Shown one piece after another: positions 10,468 to 18,962 of a stretch of DNA of 64,000 nucleotides. The DNA is taken from assembly GCF_015209585.1 (NCBI RefSeq), contig NZ_JADEYR010000009.1, positions 48,930-112,929 on the forward strand, read 5' to 3'. Position numbers and translations under genes: made by a program. Numbering within the stretch: the stretch's first letter is position 1; each line of letters opens with the position of its first letter. This DNA comes from Brachybacterium epidermidis (GTDB lineage Bacteria; Actinomycetota; Actinomycetes; Actinomycetales; Dermabacteraceae). The notes under the pieces were generated by a model. It was not told where the DNA came from. It saw only the letters and a list, made by a program, of their open reading frames with translations, and made no database searches.

Positions 10468-11606
10468 GCGGATCACCCAGCGGTCCCGACGCGGTCCGTG
10501 ACCCTCGCGCCGCACGCGCCCCCCGGGTCCTGCTGGCCGGAGGGGGCAGCGCCGGCCACGTCTCCCCGTTGCTGGCCACCGCCGCGCGCATCCGTGAGCA
10601 GGCGCCCCAGGCCCAGATCGTGGTGCTCGGCACCGCTTCCGGGCTCGAGGCCGATCTGGTGCCGGCCGCCGGCTTCGAGCTGGTGACCATCGAGAAGGTG
10701 CCCTTCCCGCGGCGACCCGGTGGCGCTGCCGTCCGCTTCCCGGCGCGGCTGGCGGGGAGCGTGCGGGAGGTGCGCGCCCTGCTGCGCGACCGCGGCATCG
10801 ACGTGGTGGTGGGCTTCGGCGGGTACGTGTGCCCTCCCGCCTACCTCGCCGCCGCCGCCTCCCGCATCCCCCTGGTGGTCCATGAGGCGAATCGCCGCCC
10901 GGGCCTGGCCAACCGCCTCGGAGCGGTGCGCGCCGCCGCCGTGCTCACGGCTCTGGACGGCACCCGCCTGCGGGGCGCCCGCCGCATCGGCATGCCGATG
11001 CGCGAGGGCATCGCGCACCTGGATCGCGCGGCCCGCCGCGACGGGGCGGTGCAGGAGTTCGGCCTCGATCCGGCACGCCCGGTGCTGCTGGTCACCGGCG
11101 GCTCCCTGGGCGCGCAGCGCCTGAACGGCGCCGTCTGCGAGGCCGCCCCCGCTTTCCTGGAGGCCGGTGCCCAGATCCTGCACATCACCGGCCGCGGCAA
11201 GGCCGAGGACCTCACCCCGCGTCCCGGCTACCGGGTGGTGGAGTACGTGCGGGCCATGGAGGACGCCTACGCCGCCGCGGATCTCGCCCTGACCCGCTCG
11301 GGCGCCGGGACCGTGTGCGAGCTGACCGCCGTGGGGCTGCCCGCCGTGCTGGTGCCCCTTCCGATCGGCAACGGCGAGCAGGCGCTGAACGGCCAGGACG
11401 TGGTCAGCGCCGGTGGGGCGCTGATGATCGAGGATGCGCAGATCACCGCATCGCGCCTGGTGGAACAGGTGCTGCCGCTGCTGCTGGACCAGGAGCGACG
11501 CGCAGCCATGGCCGCGGCCTCCCGCCGCTTCGGCATCCCCGATGCCGCCGAACGACTCGCCGAGATCGTGATCGGTGCCGCACGGGAGCCTGGCCGCCGG
11601 TTGTGA
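10464..11606 (+). CDS. murG: Lipid II synthase MurG (undecaprenyl-PP-MurNAc-pentapeptide GlcNAc transferase)
   Basis: GT28 peripheral membrane glycosyltransferase converting lipid I to lipid II. From the ATG at 10464 it has 380 residues. Motifs: LLAGGGSAGHVSPLLA (N-terminal donor/lipid glycine loop), GFGGYVCPPAYLAA, HEANRRPGLANR, VTGGSLGAQRLN, and the UDP-GlcNAc-binding ALTRSGAGTVCELTAVGLPAVLVPLP followed by NGEQALNGQ. The frame is open upstream inside ftsW, but the ATGA overlap fixes the start. Confidence 0.96.
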   Translation: MSGSPSGPDAVRDPRAARAPRVLLAGGGSAGHVSPLLATAARIREQAPQAQIVVLGTASGLEADLVPAAGFELVTIEKVPFPRRPGGAAVRFPARLAGSVREVRALLRDRGIDVVVGFGGYVCPPAYLAAAASRIPLVVHEANRRPGLANRLGAVRAAAVLTALDGTRLRGARRIGMPMREGIAHLDRAARRDGAVQEFGLDPARPVLLVTGGSLGAQRLNGAVCEAAPAFLEAGAQILHITGRGKAEDLTPRPGYRVVEYVRAMEDAYAAADLALTRSGAGTVCELTAVGLPAVLVPLPIGNGEQALNGQDVVSAGGALMIEDAQITASRLVEQVLPLLLDQERRAAMAAASRRFGIPDAAERLAEIVIGAAREPGRRL

Positions 11607-11616
11607 CCCCGGCCGT

Positions 11617-11622
11617 TACCGT
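11617..11622 (+). promoter_or_regulatory. Predicted -10 box (TACCGT) of a leaderless murC transcript
   Basis: TACCGT matches the actinobacterial TANNNT -10 pattern and ends exactly six bases before the murC ATG, the spacing expected if transcription starts at the A of the start codon. No Shine-Dalgarno sequence lies in the 22-base murG-murC gap, which supports leaderless initiation and an internal promoter in the dcw cluster. Transcript ends are not visible from sequence. Confidence 0.5.
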
Positions 11623-11628
11623 GAAGCC

Positions 11629-13533
11629 ATGACTGACGCCGCTGCCCGCACCCAGGGGCCCGCACCCCGCACCATCCTCACTCCCGGGGACGTCGTCACC
11701 CACGCGCAGTGGCCTTCCGGGAGCCCGATCCGCTCCCTCCACGTGGTGCGGATCGGCGGGGCCGGGATGTCGGCCGTGGCGCGGCTGGCCCTGGAGGCCG
11801 GCATCGAGGTCAGCGGCTCCGACTCCCAGGACGGCCAGTTCATCGGCCCGCTGCGCGAGGCGGGAGCCCGCATCGGCATCGGCTTCGATGCGGACCTGCT
11901 GGCCGAGGACCTGGACCTGGTGGTGGTCTCCACCGCCGTGCGCGCCGACAACCCCGAGATCATCGCCGCCCACCGGCGCGGCATCCCCGTCGTCCACCGC
12001 GCCGCGGCCCTGGCCGGGCTCATGGGGCAGCGGGACCTGGTGGCCATCGCCGGCACCCACGGCAAGACCTCCACCACCGGCCTGGCCGTGATGGCGCTGC
12101 GCGGTGCGGGCCTGGATCCTGCCTGGGCGCTCGGGGCCGCCGTGCCCGACCTGGGCCGCAACGCCGGCCTCGGTGCGGAGCCCTCGCCCACGGAATCGAT
12201 GCGCGACGGCACCGGGATCGCCGTGATCGAGGCCGACGAGTCCGACGGCTCCTTCCTGGCCTTCACCCCCCGGTCCCTCGTGGTCACCAACCTCGAGCCC
12301 GACCATCTCGACTTCCACGGGGACGCCGCCACCCTGCAGGCCGGCTTCGACGCCCTCACCGACCGGATCCTTCCCGGCGGCACCCTGGTGGTGTGCGCCG
12401 ACGACGAGGGCGCCCGGGCGCTGGGGGAGCGGGCCGCCGCTCATGGCGCGAGCGTGAGCACCTACGGCACCAGCGAGGACGCCGACTGGCGGGTCCTCGC
12501 CGAGGACTCCGGCCCCGATGGCACCGATGTCGAGGTGCTCAGCCCGCGCGGCCCGCTCCGGGTGCGCCTGGCGGTGGCCGGCCACCACAACGTGCTCAAC
12601 GCCCTGGGTGCGCTCGCCGGTACCGCATCGGCCGCGCCCGATGCGCCGCTGGAGGCGCTCGCCGACGGGCTGGGACGCTTCACGGGGGCCTCCCGCCGCT
12701 TCGACCTGGCCGGTGTGGTGGACGGCATCACGGTGATCGACGACTACGCCCACCATCCGCGCGAGGTCACCGCCACCATCGCCGCCGCGCGCGCCATCGT
12801 CGCCGATCAGGGTGCGGGTGGCCGGGTGCTCGCGGTGTTCCAGCCCCACCTGTTCTCCCGCACCCGCGACTTCGCCGCCGCCTTCGCCGCCTCCCTGGAG
12901 GGCGCGGACCTGGCCTGGGTGATGCCCGTGTACCCCGCCCGTGAGGACCCCGACCCGACGGTGGATGCCCGCACCATCACCCAGCACTCGACCGCCGCTC
13001 ACGTGCGCCCCCTGGACGCACGTGCACCGGTGCCCTCCCAGGTGGCGGGGGAGGCCCGCCCCGGGGACCTGGTGCTGATGCTCGGTGCCGGGGACGTGGT
13101 GGAGGACACTCCGGCGGTGCTGCAGGCGCTGCGCCGCGCCCGGGGACGGCCTGATGGCCCGCCGCCCCAGCCCGCCGCGCCCCACCGGGTCGCGGCGGTC
13201 CTCGCAGCAGTCCGGCCGGGTCCCGCCGCAGTCCGGCCGGGCCCCGCAGCGGCCCCTCGAGGCCCAGCGGGGGCAGGAACCGCGGAGGCCGCCCTCCGAC
13301 CCGCCGGGCCGCAGCTACGGCCGCTCGCCCGTGACCGCCGCGGCGCGCCCGCAATCCCCGGCCCGCGCCCCGCGACACCCGGCCCGAGCTCCGCGAGCCC
13401 CGCCCCGACGCTTCCGACAGCCCTGACGGCCCCGACAACGTCGTCCCTGCCGCTCACCGCTTCCGTGCCCTGGTGGCCGGTCGGCCCTGGCGTCGTCGCC
13501 GGCGCGCGATCATCGCCGGTGCCGTCGTCGTGA
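11629..13533 (+). CDS. murC: UDP-N-acetylmuramate:L-alanine ligase MurC, with an abnormal C-terminal extension
   Basis: First amino-acid-adding Mur ligase. Motifs: VVRIGGAGMSAVARLA (UDP-MurNAc Rossmann loop), ATP loop AIAGTHGKTSTTG, LEPDHLDFHGD, and VIDDYAHHPREV. ATG at 11629. Homology-like sequence ends near MLGAGDVVEDTPAVLQALRRA (about 13140). The frame then runs on for about 130 Ala/Pro/Arg-rich residues to 13533 because no stop occurs. A TGATG at 13152-13156 in another frame looks like the natural murC stop/ftsQ start, so the tail beyond about 13140 is probably a frame artefact rather than real protein (see findings). Confidence 0.92.
   Translation: MTDAAARTQGPAPRTILTPGDVVTHAQWPSGSPIRSLHVVRIGGAGMSAVARLALEAGIEVSGSDSQDGQFIGPLREAGARIGIGFDADLLAEDLDLVVVSTAVRADNPEIIAAHRRGIPVVHRAAALAGLMGQRDLVAIAGTHGKTSTTGLAVMALRGAGLDPAWALGAAVPDLGRNAGLGAEPSPTESMRDGTGIAVIEADESDGSFLAFTPRSLVVTNLEPDHLDFHGDAATLQAGFDALTDRILPGGTLVVCADDEGARALGERAAAHGASVSTYGTSEDADWRVLAEDSGPDGTDVEVLSPRGPLRVRLAVAGHHNVLNALGALAGTASAAPDAPLEALADGLGRFTGASRRFDLAGVVDGITVIDDYAHHPREVTATIAAARAIVADQGAGGRVLAVFQPHLFSRTRDFAAAFAASLEGADLAWVMPVYPAREDPDPTVDARTITQHSTAAHVRPLDARAPVPSQVAGEARPGDLVLMLGAGDVVEDTPAVLQALRRARGRPDGPPPQPAAPHRVAAVLAAVRPGPAAVRPGPAAAPRGPAGAGTAEAALRPAGPQLRPLARDRRGAPAIPGPRPATPGPSSASPAPTLPTALTAPTTSSLPLTASVPWWPVGPGVVAGARSSPVPSS
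13154..13426 (+). pseudogene. Out-of-frame N-terminal segment of FtsQ
   Basis: An ATG at 13154 (inside a TGATG) opens a 90-residue frame rich in Arg, Pro, Ser and Gln (MARRPSPPRP...), just what the cytoplasmic tail of an actinobacterial FtsQ looks like. Third codon positions are almost all G/C up to about 13345 and then degrade (a run of CGA codons), while the ftsQ frame becomes codon-like from about 13355. The reading frame therefore seems to jump by one base near 13345-13375. This is either a sequence error in a C-rich run or a real frameshift; it is listed apart from the uninterrupted part of ftsQ. Confidence 0.6.
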
Positions 13534-14177
13534 CGCTGGCGCTGATCGGTGTGCTGTCGGCCGCGATCTGGCTGCCCGCCCTGCGGCTGCAGCAGATCAG
13601 CGTCTCGGGCCTGGGCTACGTCGAGGAGCAGGCGGTGCGCTCCCACCTCGATCCTCGCTTGGGGGACAGCGTGCTGCTGCTGCCCACCGACGCGATCGGC
13701 GAGGACCTCGCGACCGTCCCCGGCATCGAGTCCGCCCAGGTGGAGCGCCGCTGGCCCGATGGCATGCACGTCACCGTCGTCGAGTCCGAGCCTGTCGCCC
13801 ACCTGACCCGTGCCGATGGCACCGTCGCGGTGATCGACGCCGCAGGGGAGGAGCTGCCGGCGGCCGCGGCCGAGGGCGCGACGCTGATCCCGCTGCGAGT
13901 GGGCACCACCTCACAGGACCCCGACGGCGCCGCGGAGGCGATGACCGAGGTGCTCGCCGAGCTGCCTGACCCGATCCGCCCTGCCGTCCAGGACATGACC
14001 GCCACCAGCCCCAGCGACGTCACCTTCACCCTGGCCCTGGAGGACGGCAGCACCAAGAGCGTGGTGTGGGGCGATGCCCGCGACGCCGAGCTGAAGGGCG
14101 ACGTGGTCCAGGCGCTGATCCCGCAGCCCGGTTCCGTGATCGACGTCTCCTCCCCGGTGGCGCCGGTCACCCGCTGA
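13473..14177 (+). CDS. ftsQ: Cell division protein FtsQ (membrane and POTRA part)
   Basis: Bitopic divisome protein linking early and late division proteins. The open part gives 234 residues from a GTG: basic juxtamembrane stretch (RPWRRRRRA), a membrane segment at about 13-36, then the POTRA-like sequence [21 protein letters not shown] and the FtsQ domain ([22 protein letters not shown]). The frame is open back to 13335 without an ATG/GTG, coding for an acidic, Pro-rich stretch that continues the out-of-frame segment starting at 13154. The true protein is therefore probably about 340 residues starting at 13154 with one frame correction. Confidence 0.88.
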   Translation: MAGRPWRRRRRAIIAGAVVVTLALIGVLSAAIWLPALRLQQISVSGLGYVEEQAVRSHLDPRLGDSVLLLPTDAIGEDLATVPGIESAQVERRWPDGMHVTVVESEPVAHLTRADGTVAVIDAAGEELPAAAAEGATLIPLRVGTTSQDPDGAAEAMTEVLAELPDPIRPAVQDMTATSPSDVTFTLALEDGSTKSVVWGDARDAELKGDVVQALIPQPGSVIDVSSPVAPVTR

Positions 14178-14291
14178 CCCTCGCGCGCCCTCGCCTTCGC
14201 GGCCTGAACCCCGGGACCGGGAGGTTCGCCACACGACACGCGCGGCAGGTCGTTGCGCCCCGTCGGCCACGTCCTTAGCGTCGAAGAGAAG

Positions 14292-14347
14292 GAACGGGGC
14301 CGCAGAGTCCGAACCTCAACTCGAGGTCGAGGGTTGGGTCCCCGTTC
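14292..14347 (+). promoter_or_regulatory. Structured ftsZ 5' leader (nested inverted repeats)
   Basis: GAACGGGG (14292-14299) is the exact reverse complement of CCCCGTTC (14340-14347). Between them sits a second imperfect inverted repeat around the palindrome CTCGAG (AACCTC...GAGGGTT, about 14312-14335). Together they form a long hairpin 33 bases before the ftsZ GTG in the 202-base ftsQ-ftsZ gap. Position and structure suggest a regulatory leader or protein-binding site controlling ftsZ. From memory, actinobacterial ftsZ leaders often carry a similar repeat; this needs an alignment. Confidence 0.5.
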
Positions 14348-14379
14348 GACAGCAGATCGACAACAGCAAGGACATCAAC

Positions 14380-15783
14380 GTGGCCGGATCCCAGAACTAC
14401 CTCGCAGTCATCAAGGTCGTCGGCATCGGCGGCGGCGGTGTCAACGCCGTCAACCGCATGATCGAGGCCGGTCTCAAGGGCGTCGAGTTCATCGCCATCA
14501 ACACCGACGCGCAGGCCCTGCTGATGTCGGACGCCGACGTCAAGCTCGACGTCGGCAAGGAGATCACCCGGGGGCTCGGGGCCGGTGCCGATCCGGAGGT
14601 CGGCAAGAAGGCCGCCGAGGACCACGCCGAGGAGATCGAGGAGGTCCTGCGCGGGGCCGACATGGTCTTCGTGACCGCCGGCGAGGGCGGCGGCACCGGC
14701 ACCGGCGGTGCCCCCGTGGTCGCCAAGATCGCCCGCAGCCTTGGCGCGCTGACCATCGGTGTGGTCACCCGCCCCTTCACTTTCGAGGGCCGCCGCCGCT
14801 CCACCCAGGCCGAGTCCGGCATCGCCGCCCTGCAGGCCGAGGTGGACACCCTCATCGTGATCCCCAACGACCGTCTGCTGTCCATCGCCGACAAGCAGGT
14901 GTCCATGCTGGACGCCTTCAAGTCCGCGGACCAGGTGCTGCTCTCGGGTGTCCAGGGCATCACCGACCTGATCACCACCCCGGGCCTGATCAACCTCGAC
15001 TTCGCCGACGTCAAGTCCGTGATGCAGGGAGCGGGCAGCGCCCTGATGGGCATCGGCTCCTCCCGCGGCGACGACCGCGCCCTGCAGGCCGCCGAGCTCG
15101 CCGTCTCCAGCCCGCTGCTGGAGGCATCCATCGACGGCGCCTACGGCGTGCTGCTGTCGATCCAGGGCGGCAGCGACCTGGGCCTGTACGAGGTCTCGGA
15201 GGCCGCACGCCTGGTGCAGGAGGCCGCGCACCCCGACGCGAACATCATTTTCGGCGCCGTCATCGACGACGCCCTGGGCGACGAGGTGCGGGTGACCGTG
15301 ATCGCCGCGGGCTTCGAGGCCGGTGGCCCCCCGCAGCGCACCGAGCAGTCCCGCCCCGCTGCGCGTCCCGAGCCGGTCCAGCCGCGCCCGGCCGCGACCG
15401 AGCGCACCGCCTCCATGAGCGGGGCCGGTACGGCCGCGGGGGCTGCCGGCGGCTGGGGCGTCCCGCAGCAGACCTTCGCGCCCTCCCGCCCCTCGGCCGA
15501 GCAGCAGCAGGAGCCCCGGACCGAGCGGATGGACCCGGCCGACCAGGAGGACGAGGACCAGCACCAGGGCAACGGCCAGGCCGCTCGCCCCGTCCCCGCA
15601 CCGCAGTCGGAGCCCGTGCGTCCCCGCGCATCGAGGAGCCGCCGGCCGACGACGACGATCTCGACCTGCCGTCCTTCCTCAAGTGAGGACACCTCTTCCC
15701 GCACGGGCTCCGCGACTGCGGGGCCCGTGCCCTGTTCACCACGCGTGAGGGCGGGGTGGGCAAGGGCCCGTACGAGTCCCTGA
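14380..15783 (+). CDS. ftsZ: Cell division GTPase FtsZ (C-terminal tail read in the wrong frame)
   Basis: Tubulin-like GTPase forming the Z-ring. Starts at GTG 14380 ([27 protein letters not shown] by analogy). Tubulin signature GGGTGTGG, the NNxD-type INTDAQAL, the T7 loop NLDFADV and the C-terminal domain are normal. The literal frame ends at 15783 with an unrelated Ser/Arg-rich tail. In the -1 frame, from about 15625 to the TGA at 15684-15686, the sequence reads [19 protein letters not shown], the conserved FtsZ C-terminal peptide that binds SepF and other partners. One base appears to be missing near 15620-15630, so the true gene most likely ends at 15686. Confidence 0.93.
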   Translation: MAGSQNYLAVIKVVGIGGGGVNAVNRMIEAGLKGVEFIAINTDAQALLMSDADVKLDVGKEITRGLGAGADPEVGKKAAEDHAEEIEEVLRGADMVFVTAGEGGGTGTGGAPVVAKIARSLGALTIGVVTRPFTFEGRRRSTQAESGIAALQAEVDTLIVIPNDRLLSIADKQVSMLDAFKSADQVLLSGVQGITDLITTPGLINLDFADVKSVMQGAGSALMGIGSSRGDDRALQAAELAVSSPLLEASIDGAYGVLLSIQGGSDLGLYEVSEAARLVQEAAHPDANIIFGAVIDDALGDEVRVTVIAAGFEAGGPPQRTEQSRPAARPEPVQPRPAATERTASMSGAGTAAGAAGGWGVPQQTFAPSRPSAEQQQEPRTERMDPADQEDEDQHQGNGQAARPVPAPQSEPVRPRASRSRRPTTTISTCRPSSSEDTSSRTGSATAGPVPCSPRVRAGWARARTSP

Positions 15784-16484
15784 ACCTCGCCCGGCACGTC
15801 GGGGACGATGACGCCGTGGTCAGCGAGAACCGCTCGCGGGTGGCCGAGGTCGTGGGACGCCCGCTGGTGTTCGTGGACCAGGTGCACGGCGCCCAGGTGC
15901 ATGTGCTGCCGCGGGCCGAGGCGTCGGCGCACGGGGCGTCCGCCCGCGACGGGGCGACCGCCCGCGACGAGGCGACATCGGGACCGGGGCAGCCCCCGGT
16001 GGTGACCGCCGACGCCCTGGTCACCGACCGCGACGACATCGCCCTGGCCATCATGGTGGCCGACTGCATGCCGGTGCTGCTGAGCGAGGCGGAGGCGGGG
16101 GTGATCGGGGCGGCACACGCGGGCCGGCCGGGGCTGCTGGCCGGGGGGCTCGGGGCGACCGGTGCGGCGATGGAGCGCCTGGGCGCACGAGCCGAGCGGA
16201 TACAGGCGGCCGTAGGTCCGTCGGCCTGCGGAAGGTGCTACGAGGTGCCGCCGGACATGGCCGAGGACGCCGCTCGTCGCCTGCCCTCGACCCGCACCCG
16301 TACGAGCTGGGGCACCCCGGCGATCGATCTGCGCGCCGGCGCCGTGGAGGCACTCGGCCGGGCGGGCGTGCCGGCCGATGCGATCGACCGTGACCATCCC
16401 TGCACCATCGAGGACCCCGCCTGGTTCTCGTATCGCCGCAGCCGCACCACGGGCCGCTTCGCCGGGGTGATCCGCCGGGGCTGA
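15756..16484 (+). CDS. pgeF: Peptidoglycan editing factor PgeF (YfiH, laccase-domain protein)
   Basis: Multicopper-oxidase-fold protein; the family (YfiH/YlmD) is linked to editing of mis-incorporated amino acids in muropeptides and to purine nucleoside handling. Motifs: [34 protein letters not shown] and [15 protein letters not shown], carrying the His/Cys metal ligands. The start is uncertain: GTG 15756 is the first usual start codon, but family-like residues (ALFTTREGG) lie upstream in the same frame back to about 15687 with no ATG/GTG. A GTG overlapping the corrected ftsZ stop at 15683 would be the natural start after a one-base frame change. Usual location directly after ftsZ. Confidence 0.9.
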   Translation: MGKGPYESLNLARHVGDDDAVVSENRSRVAEVVGRPLVFVDQVHGAQVHVLPRAEASAHGASARDGATARDEATSGPGQPPVVTADALVTDRDDIALAIMVADCMPVLLSEAEAGVIGAAHAGRPGLLAGGLGATGAAMERLGARAERIQAAVGPSACGRCYEVPPDMAEDAARRLPSTRTRTSWGTPAIDLRAGAVEALGRAGVPADAIDRDHPCTIEDPAWFSYRRSRTTGRFAGVIRRG

Positions 16485-16661
16485 GGCGGGTGGGCCCGTC
16501 GGTGGGGAGTCGACGATTCCTGCGACACGCCCCGACACGCCGGGCGCGTCCCCGTCGCGCGGCGGGCTCTCCGGTACTTTCGGGACAGGACCCCCACGCA
16601 CTCCCCGTGCTTCCCTGGGGTCCAGGTCAGCGTGACGGAAGCACAGACTGGGAGATCTGCG

Positions 16662-17144
16662 ATGGGAACCTGGCGCAACGCCATGGTCGCTCTCGGCCTC
16701 GCCAACGAGGTCGACGACGAGTACTACGAGGACGAGCTGGACCGTCGGGACGAGGCGGCCTCGCACCGCCGCGCCGAGCGCGGTCCGGAGACCACCGACC
16801 GTGAGGCCCAGGTGACGCCGATCCGCCAGCGGTCGAGCGTCGTGGCCATGACCCCCGCCGTGGAGGAGTCGATGCACCGCATCACCACGATCCACCCGCG
16901 TTCGTACAACGACGCCAAGGCGATCGGCGAGTCCTTCCGCGACGGCGTGCCCGTCATCGTGAACCTCTCCGACATGCAGGACGGCGACGCCAAGCGCATG
17001 GTCGACTTCTGCGCCGGCCTGGTGTTCGGCCTGCGCGGCACGATCGAGCGCGTCACCTCCAAGGTGTTCCTGCTCTCTCCGGAGTTCGTCCAGGTCGACG
17101 GGGACTCCTCGGCCGACGAGGACAGCTTCTACAACCAGAGCTGA
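16662..17144 (+). CDS. sepF: Cell division protein SepF
   Basis: Cytoplasmic Z-ring anchor: an N-terminal amphipathic helix binds membrane and the C-terminal domain binds the FtsZ tail. From the ATG at 16662 there are 160 residues: MGTWRNAMVALGLA (membrane-targeting helix), an acidic linker (DDEYYEDELDRRD), then the SepF domain (ITTIHPRSYNDAKAIGESFRDGVPVIVNL...DAKRMVDFCAGLVFGLRG). The GTG at 16632 in the same frame would add ten residues; the ATG matches family N-termini and has a GGGAGA site upstream. A TACTTT box at 16575-16580 is a possible promoter. Confidence 0.94.
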   Translation: MGTWRNAMVALGLANEVDDEYYEDELDRRDEAASHRRAERGPETTDREAQVTPIRQRSSVVAMTPAVEESMHRITTIHPRSYNDAKAIGESFRDGVPVIVNLSDMQDGDAKRMVDFCAGLVFGLRGTIERVTSKVFLLSPEFVQVDGDSSADEDSFYNQS

Positions 17145-17150
17145 GATCCG

Positions 17151-17441
17151 GTGCAGCTGATCGCAGGAGCGCTGTACCTCGCCGTACTGCTGTACATGCT
17201 GCTGCTGATCGCGCGGCTGGTGATGGAGTGGATCCGCGCCTATTCGCGGGACTTCCGGCCCTCGGGCCTGGTGCTGGTGCTGTTCGAGGTGGTCTACACG
17301 CTGACCGACCCCCCGGTGAAGGCACTGCGCCGACTGATCCCCCCGCTGCGCATCGGTGCGGTCGCTCTGGACCTGAGCATGATGCTGCTGCTGGTCGTGG
17401 GCTGGATCCTGCTGCGGGTGCTGGCCGGCCTGGCCATGTGA
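17151..17441 (+). CDS. YggT family membrane protein
   Basis: 96-residue integral membrane protein with two hydrophobic segments (about 2-23 and 70-93) flanking the conserved loop RDFRPSGLVLVLFEVVYTLTDPPVKALRRLIPPLRIG, diagnostic of YggT (CCB3/YlmG) proteins. In Gram-positive bacteria it usually sits between sepF and divIVA, as here, and is thought to help membrane or division organisation; its exact role is not established. GTG start six bases after the sepF stop. Confidence 0.9.
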   Translation: MQLIAGALYLAVLLYMLLLIARLVMEWIRAYSRDFRPSGLVLVLFEVVYTLTDPPVKALRRLIPPLRIGAVALDLSMMLLLVVGWILLRVLAGLAM

Positions 17442-17469
17442 CACGGGGCAGCCGCCGTGAGCTGCTGCG

Positions 17470-17499
17470 CGTGCGCGCTGGCTCGCGTGCGCGCTGGCT
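17470..17499 (+). repeat. Short direct repeat in the divIVA upstream region
   Basis: CGTGCGCGCTGGCT occurs at 17470-17483 and again at 17486-17499. It lies in the 208-base gap between yggT and divIVA, which holds no gene. A likely divIVA -10 box, TACGCT, lies downstream at 17589-17594, giving a leader of about 50 bases. Function of the repeat is unknown. Confidence 0.5.
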
Positions 17500-17649
17500 G
17501 GTGCGGGGTCGGGGGCGTGAGCATGCGCCGGTCAAGGCCGTCGCCCCGTGCGCGAGGAGCCCGGGCGCGGCCCCGTCGCCCGATCGGCTACGCTGGTCCT
17601 TGCTGCGCCTGGTGCGCTGACACACCCGAGACTGACGAGAAGGTGACCC

Positions 17650-18372
17650 ATGGCTCTGATGCCCGATGACCTGCTGCAGAAGCGGTTCACCCCGGTGCGG
17701 TTCTCCGAGGGCTACGACATGGATGAGGTCGACAGCTACCTCGACCACGACATCCTGCCCCGCCTGCAGGAGCTCATCGACGAGAACAACCGCCTGACCA
17801 AGGAGCTCGAGGAGGCGCACAACCGCATCGCCGAGCTCGAGTCGGCCGCTCCGGCCGCCGGTGGCGACGACCACGACGAGACCGTCGTGCGTGAGGCCCC
17901 CGAGGGCGAGCAGATGCACGAGACGCCTGCTGCCGCCGTGCCCAAGCAGTCCGCCGAGGCGGACGTCGACGCCCGGGCCGATACCGAGGCCACCGGCCCC
18001 CAGACCGTGGTCGATGCCCCGCAGGAGCAGCCCGAGCCCGATCGCGACGCCGCTCCGCGGGACGCCGCCGGGATCATCGCCCTGGCGAATCGCCTGCACG
18101 ACGAGTACGTCAAGAACGGTGAGGACGAGCGCGACCGCCTCATCAACGAGGCCAACGAAGAGCACCGCCGCATCGTCACCGAGGCGGAGGAGAAGTCCCG
18201 CACCACGCTGGACGCCATGGAGTCCAAGAAGGCGGAGCTGGAGAAGTCCATCGAGGGTCTGCGCACCTTCGAGCGCGACTACCGCAACCGTCTGCGCAAC
18301 TACCTGGAGAACCAGCTGCGCGAGCTCGACACCAGCGAGACCCAGGACAAGCAGGCGAACTTCGGTCTGTGA
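17650..18372 (+). CDS. divIVA: Polar growth scaffold DivIVA (Wag31)
   Basis: Coiled-coil polar scaffold that recruits the elongation machinery in actinobacteria. 240 residues: the N-terminal membrane-binding domain LLQKRFTPVRFSEGYDMDEVDSYLD (residues 8-32), a first coiled coil (about 36-70), an acidic low-complexity linker (about 75-150), then a long C-terminal coiled coil rich in E/R/K (about 155-230). ATG with AGAAGGTGACC upstream. The lspA GTG overlaps its stop (GTGA). Confidence 0.95.
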   Translation: MALMPDDLLQKRFTPVRFSEGYDMDEVDSYLDHDILPRLQELIDENNRLTKELEEAHNRIAELESAAPAAGGDDHDETVVREAPEGEQMHETPAAAVPKQSAEADVDARADTEATGPQTVVDAPQEQPEPDRDAAPRDAAGIIALANRLHDEYVKNGEDERDRLINEANEEHRRIVTEAEEKSRTTLDAMESKKAELEKSIEGLRTFERDYRNRLRNYLENQLRELDTSETQDKQANFGL

Positions 18373-18962
18373 GTCCTACGCACTCCACCGCGACGAGCGC
18401 CGGGCCCGAGGGGTCCGGCGCTCGTCGCCGTCAGTCACGGTCCCGCAGGCTCGGCCGGGGGACGGTGCTGCTGATCGTGGGCGTCCTTGCCGCCGTGCTG
18501 GCCGTGCTGGACCAGGTCTCCAAGACCTGGGCAGAGGCGAACCTGGACGAGCTGGACCCGCAGCCCTTCCTGGGGGAGGTGCTGCAGCTGACGCTGCTGT
18601 ACAACTCGGGCGCGGCCTGGGGCATGGGCTCGAAGATCACACCCGTGGTCACGGCGCTGCAGATCGCGATCGCGATCGGGGTGATCGTGTTCTCCGTCAA
18701 GGCGGTGCGCTCGCCGTGGTACACCCTGGCGATGGGCCTGATCCTGGGCGGGGCGCTGGGCAACATCCATGATCGCCTGCTGCGCCCGCCCGGCCCGTTC
18801 CGCGGCGAGGTCGTCGACTTCCTGCAGCTGCCCAACTGGCCGGTGTTCAACGTGGCCGACATGGCCGTGGTGGGCGGTGCCGTCCTGGTGGTGCTACTGG
18901 GAGTGATCGGCGTCCCGGCGGACCCAGCGGAGCCCGTCGAGCCCGTCGAGGACCAGCGATGA
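18369..18962 (+). CDS. lspA: Lipoprotein signal peptidase LspA
   Basis: Signal peptidase II, an aspartic protease in the membrane that cleaves prolipoprotein signal peptides. 197 residues with four membrane segments. Motifs: [31 protein letters not shown] (first catalytic Asp) and [18 protein letters not shown] (second catalytic Asp). An Arg-rich cytoplasmic tail precedes the first segment. Several lipoprotein substrates (solute-binding proteins with LAAC lipoboxes) are encoded in this window. The GTG overlaps the divIVA stop and the stop overlaps the next ATG. Confidence 0.95.
   Translation: MSPTHSTATSAGPEGSGARRRQSRSRRLGRGTVLLIVGVLAAVLAVLDQVSKTWAEANLDELDPQPFLGEVLQLTLLYNSGAAWGMGSKITPVVTALQIAIAIGVIVFSVKAVRSPWYTLAMGLILGGALGNIHDRLLRPPGPFRGEVVDFLQLPNWPVFNVADMAVVGGAVLVVLLGVIGVPADPAEPVEPVEDQR

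Noticed and set aside
14253..15686. Separate 477-residue Arg-rich protein in the frame overlapping ftsZ
   Set aside because: Only its last ~20 residues (the FtsZ C-terminal peptide) are meaningful; the rest is a frame shadow of ftsZ.
17442..17649. tRNA or small RNA gene between yggT and divIVA
   Set aside because: No cloverleaf or conserved RNA motif could be folded by eye; only a short direct repeat and a likely promoter are seen.
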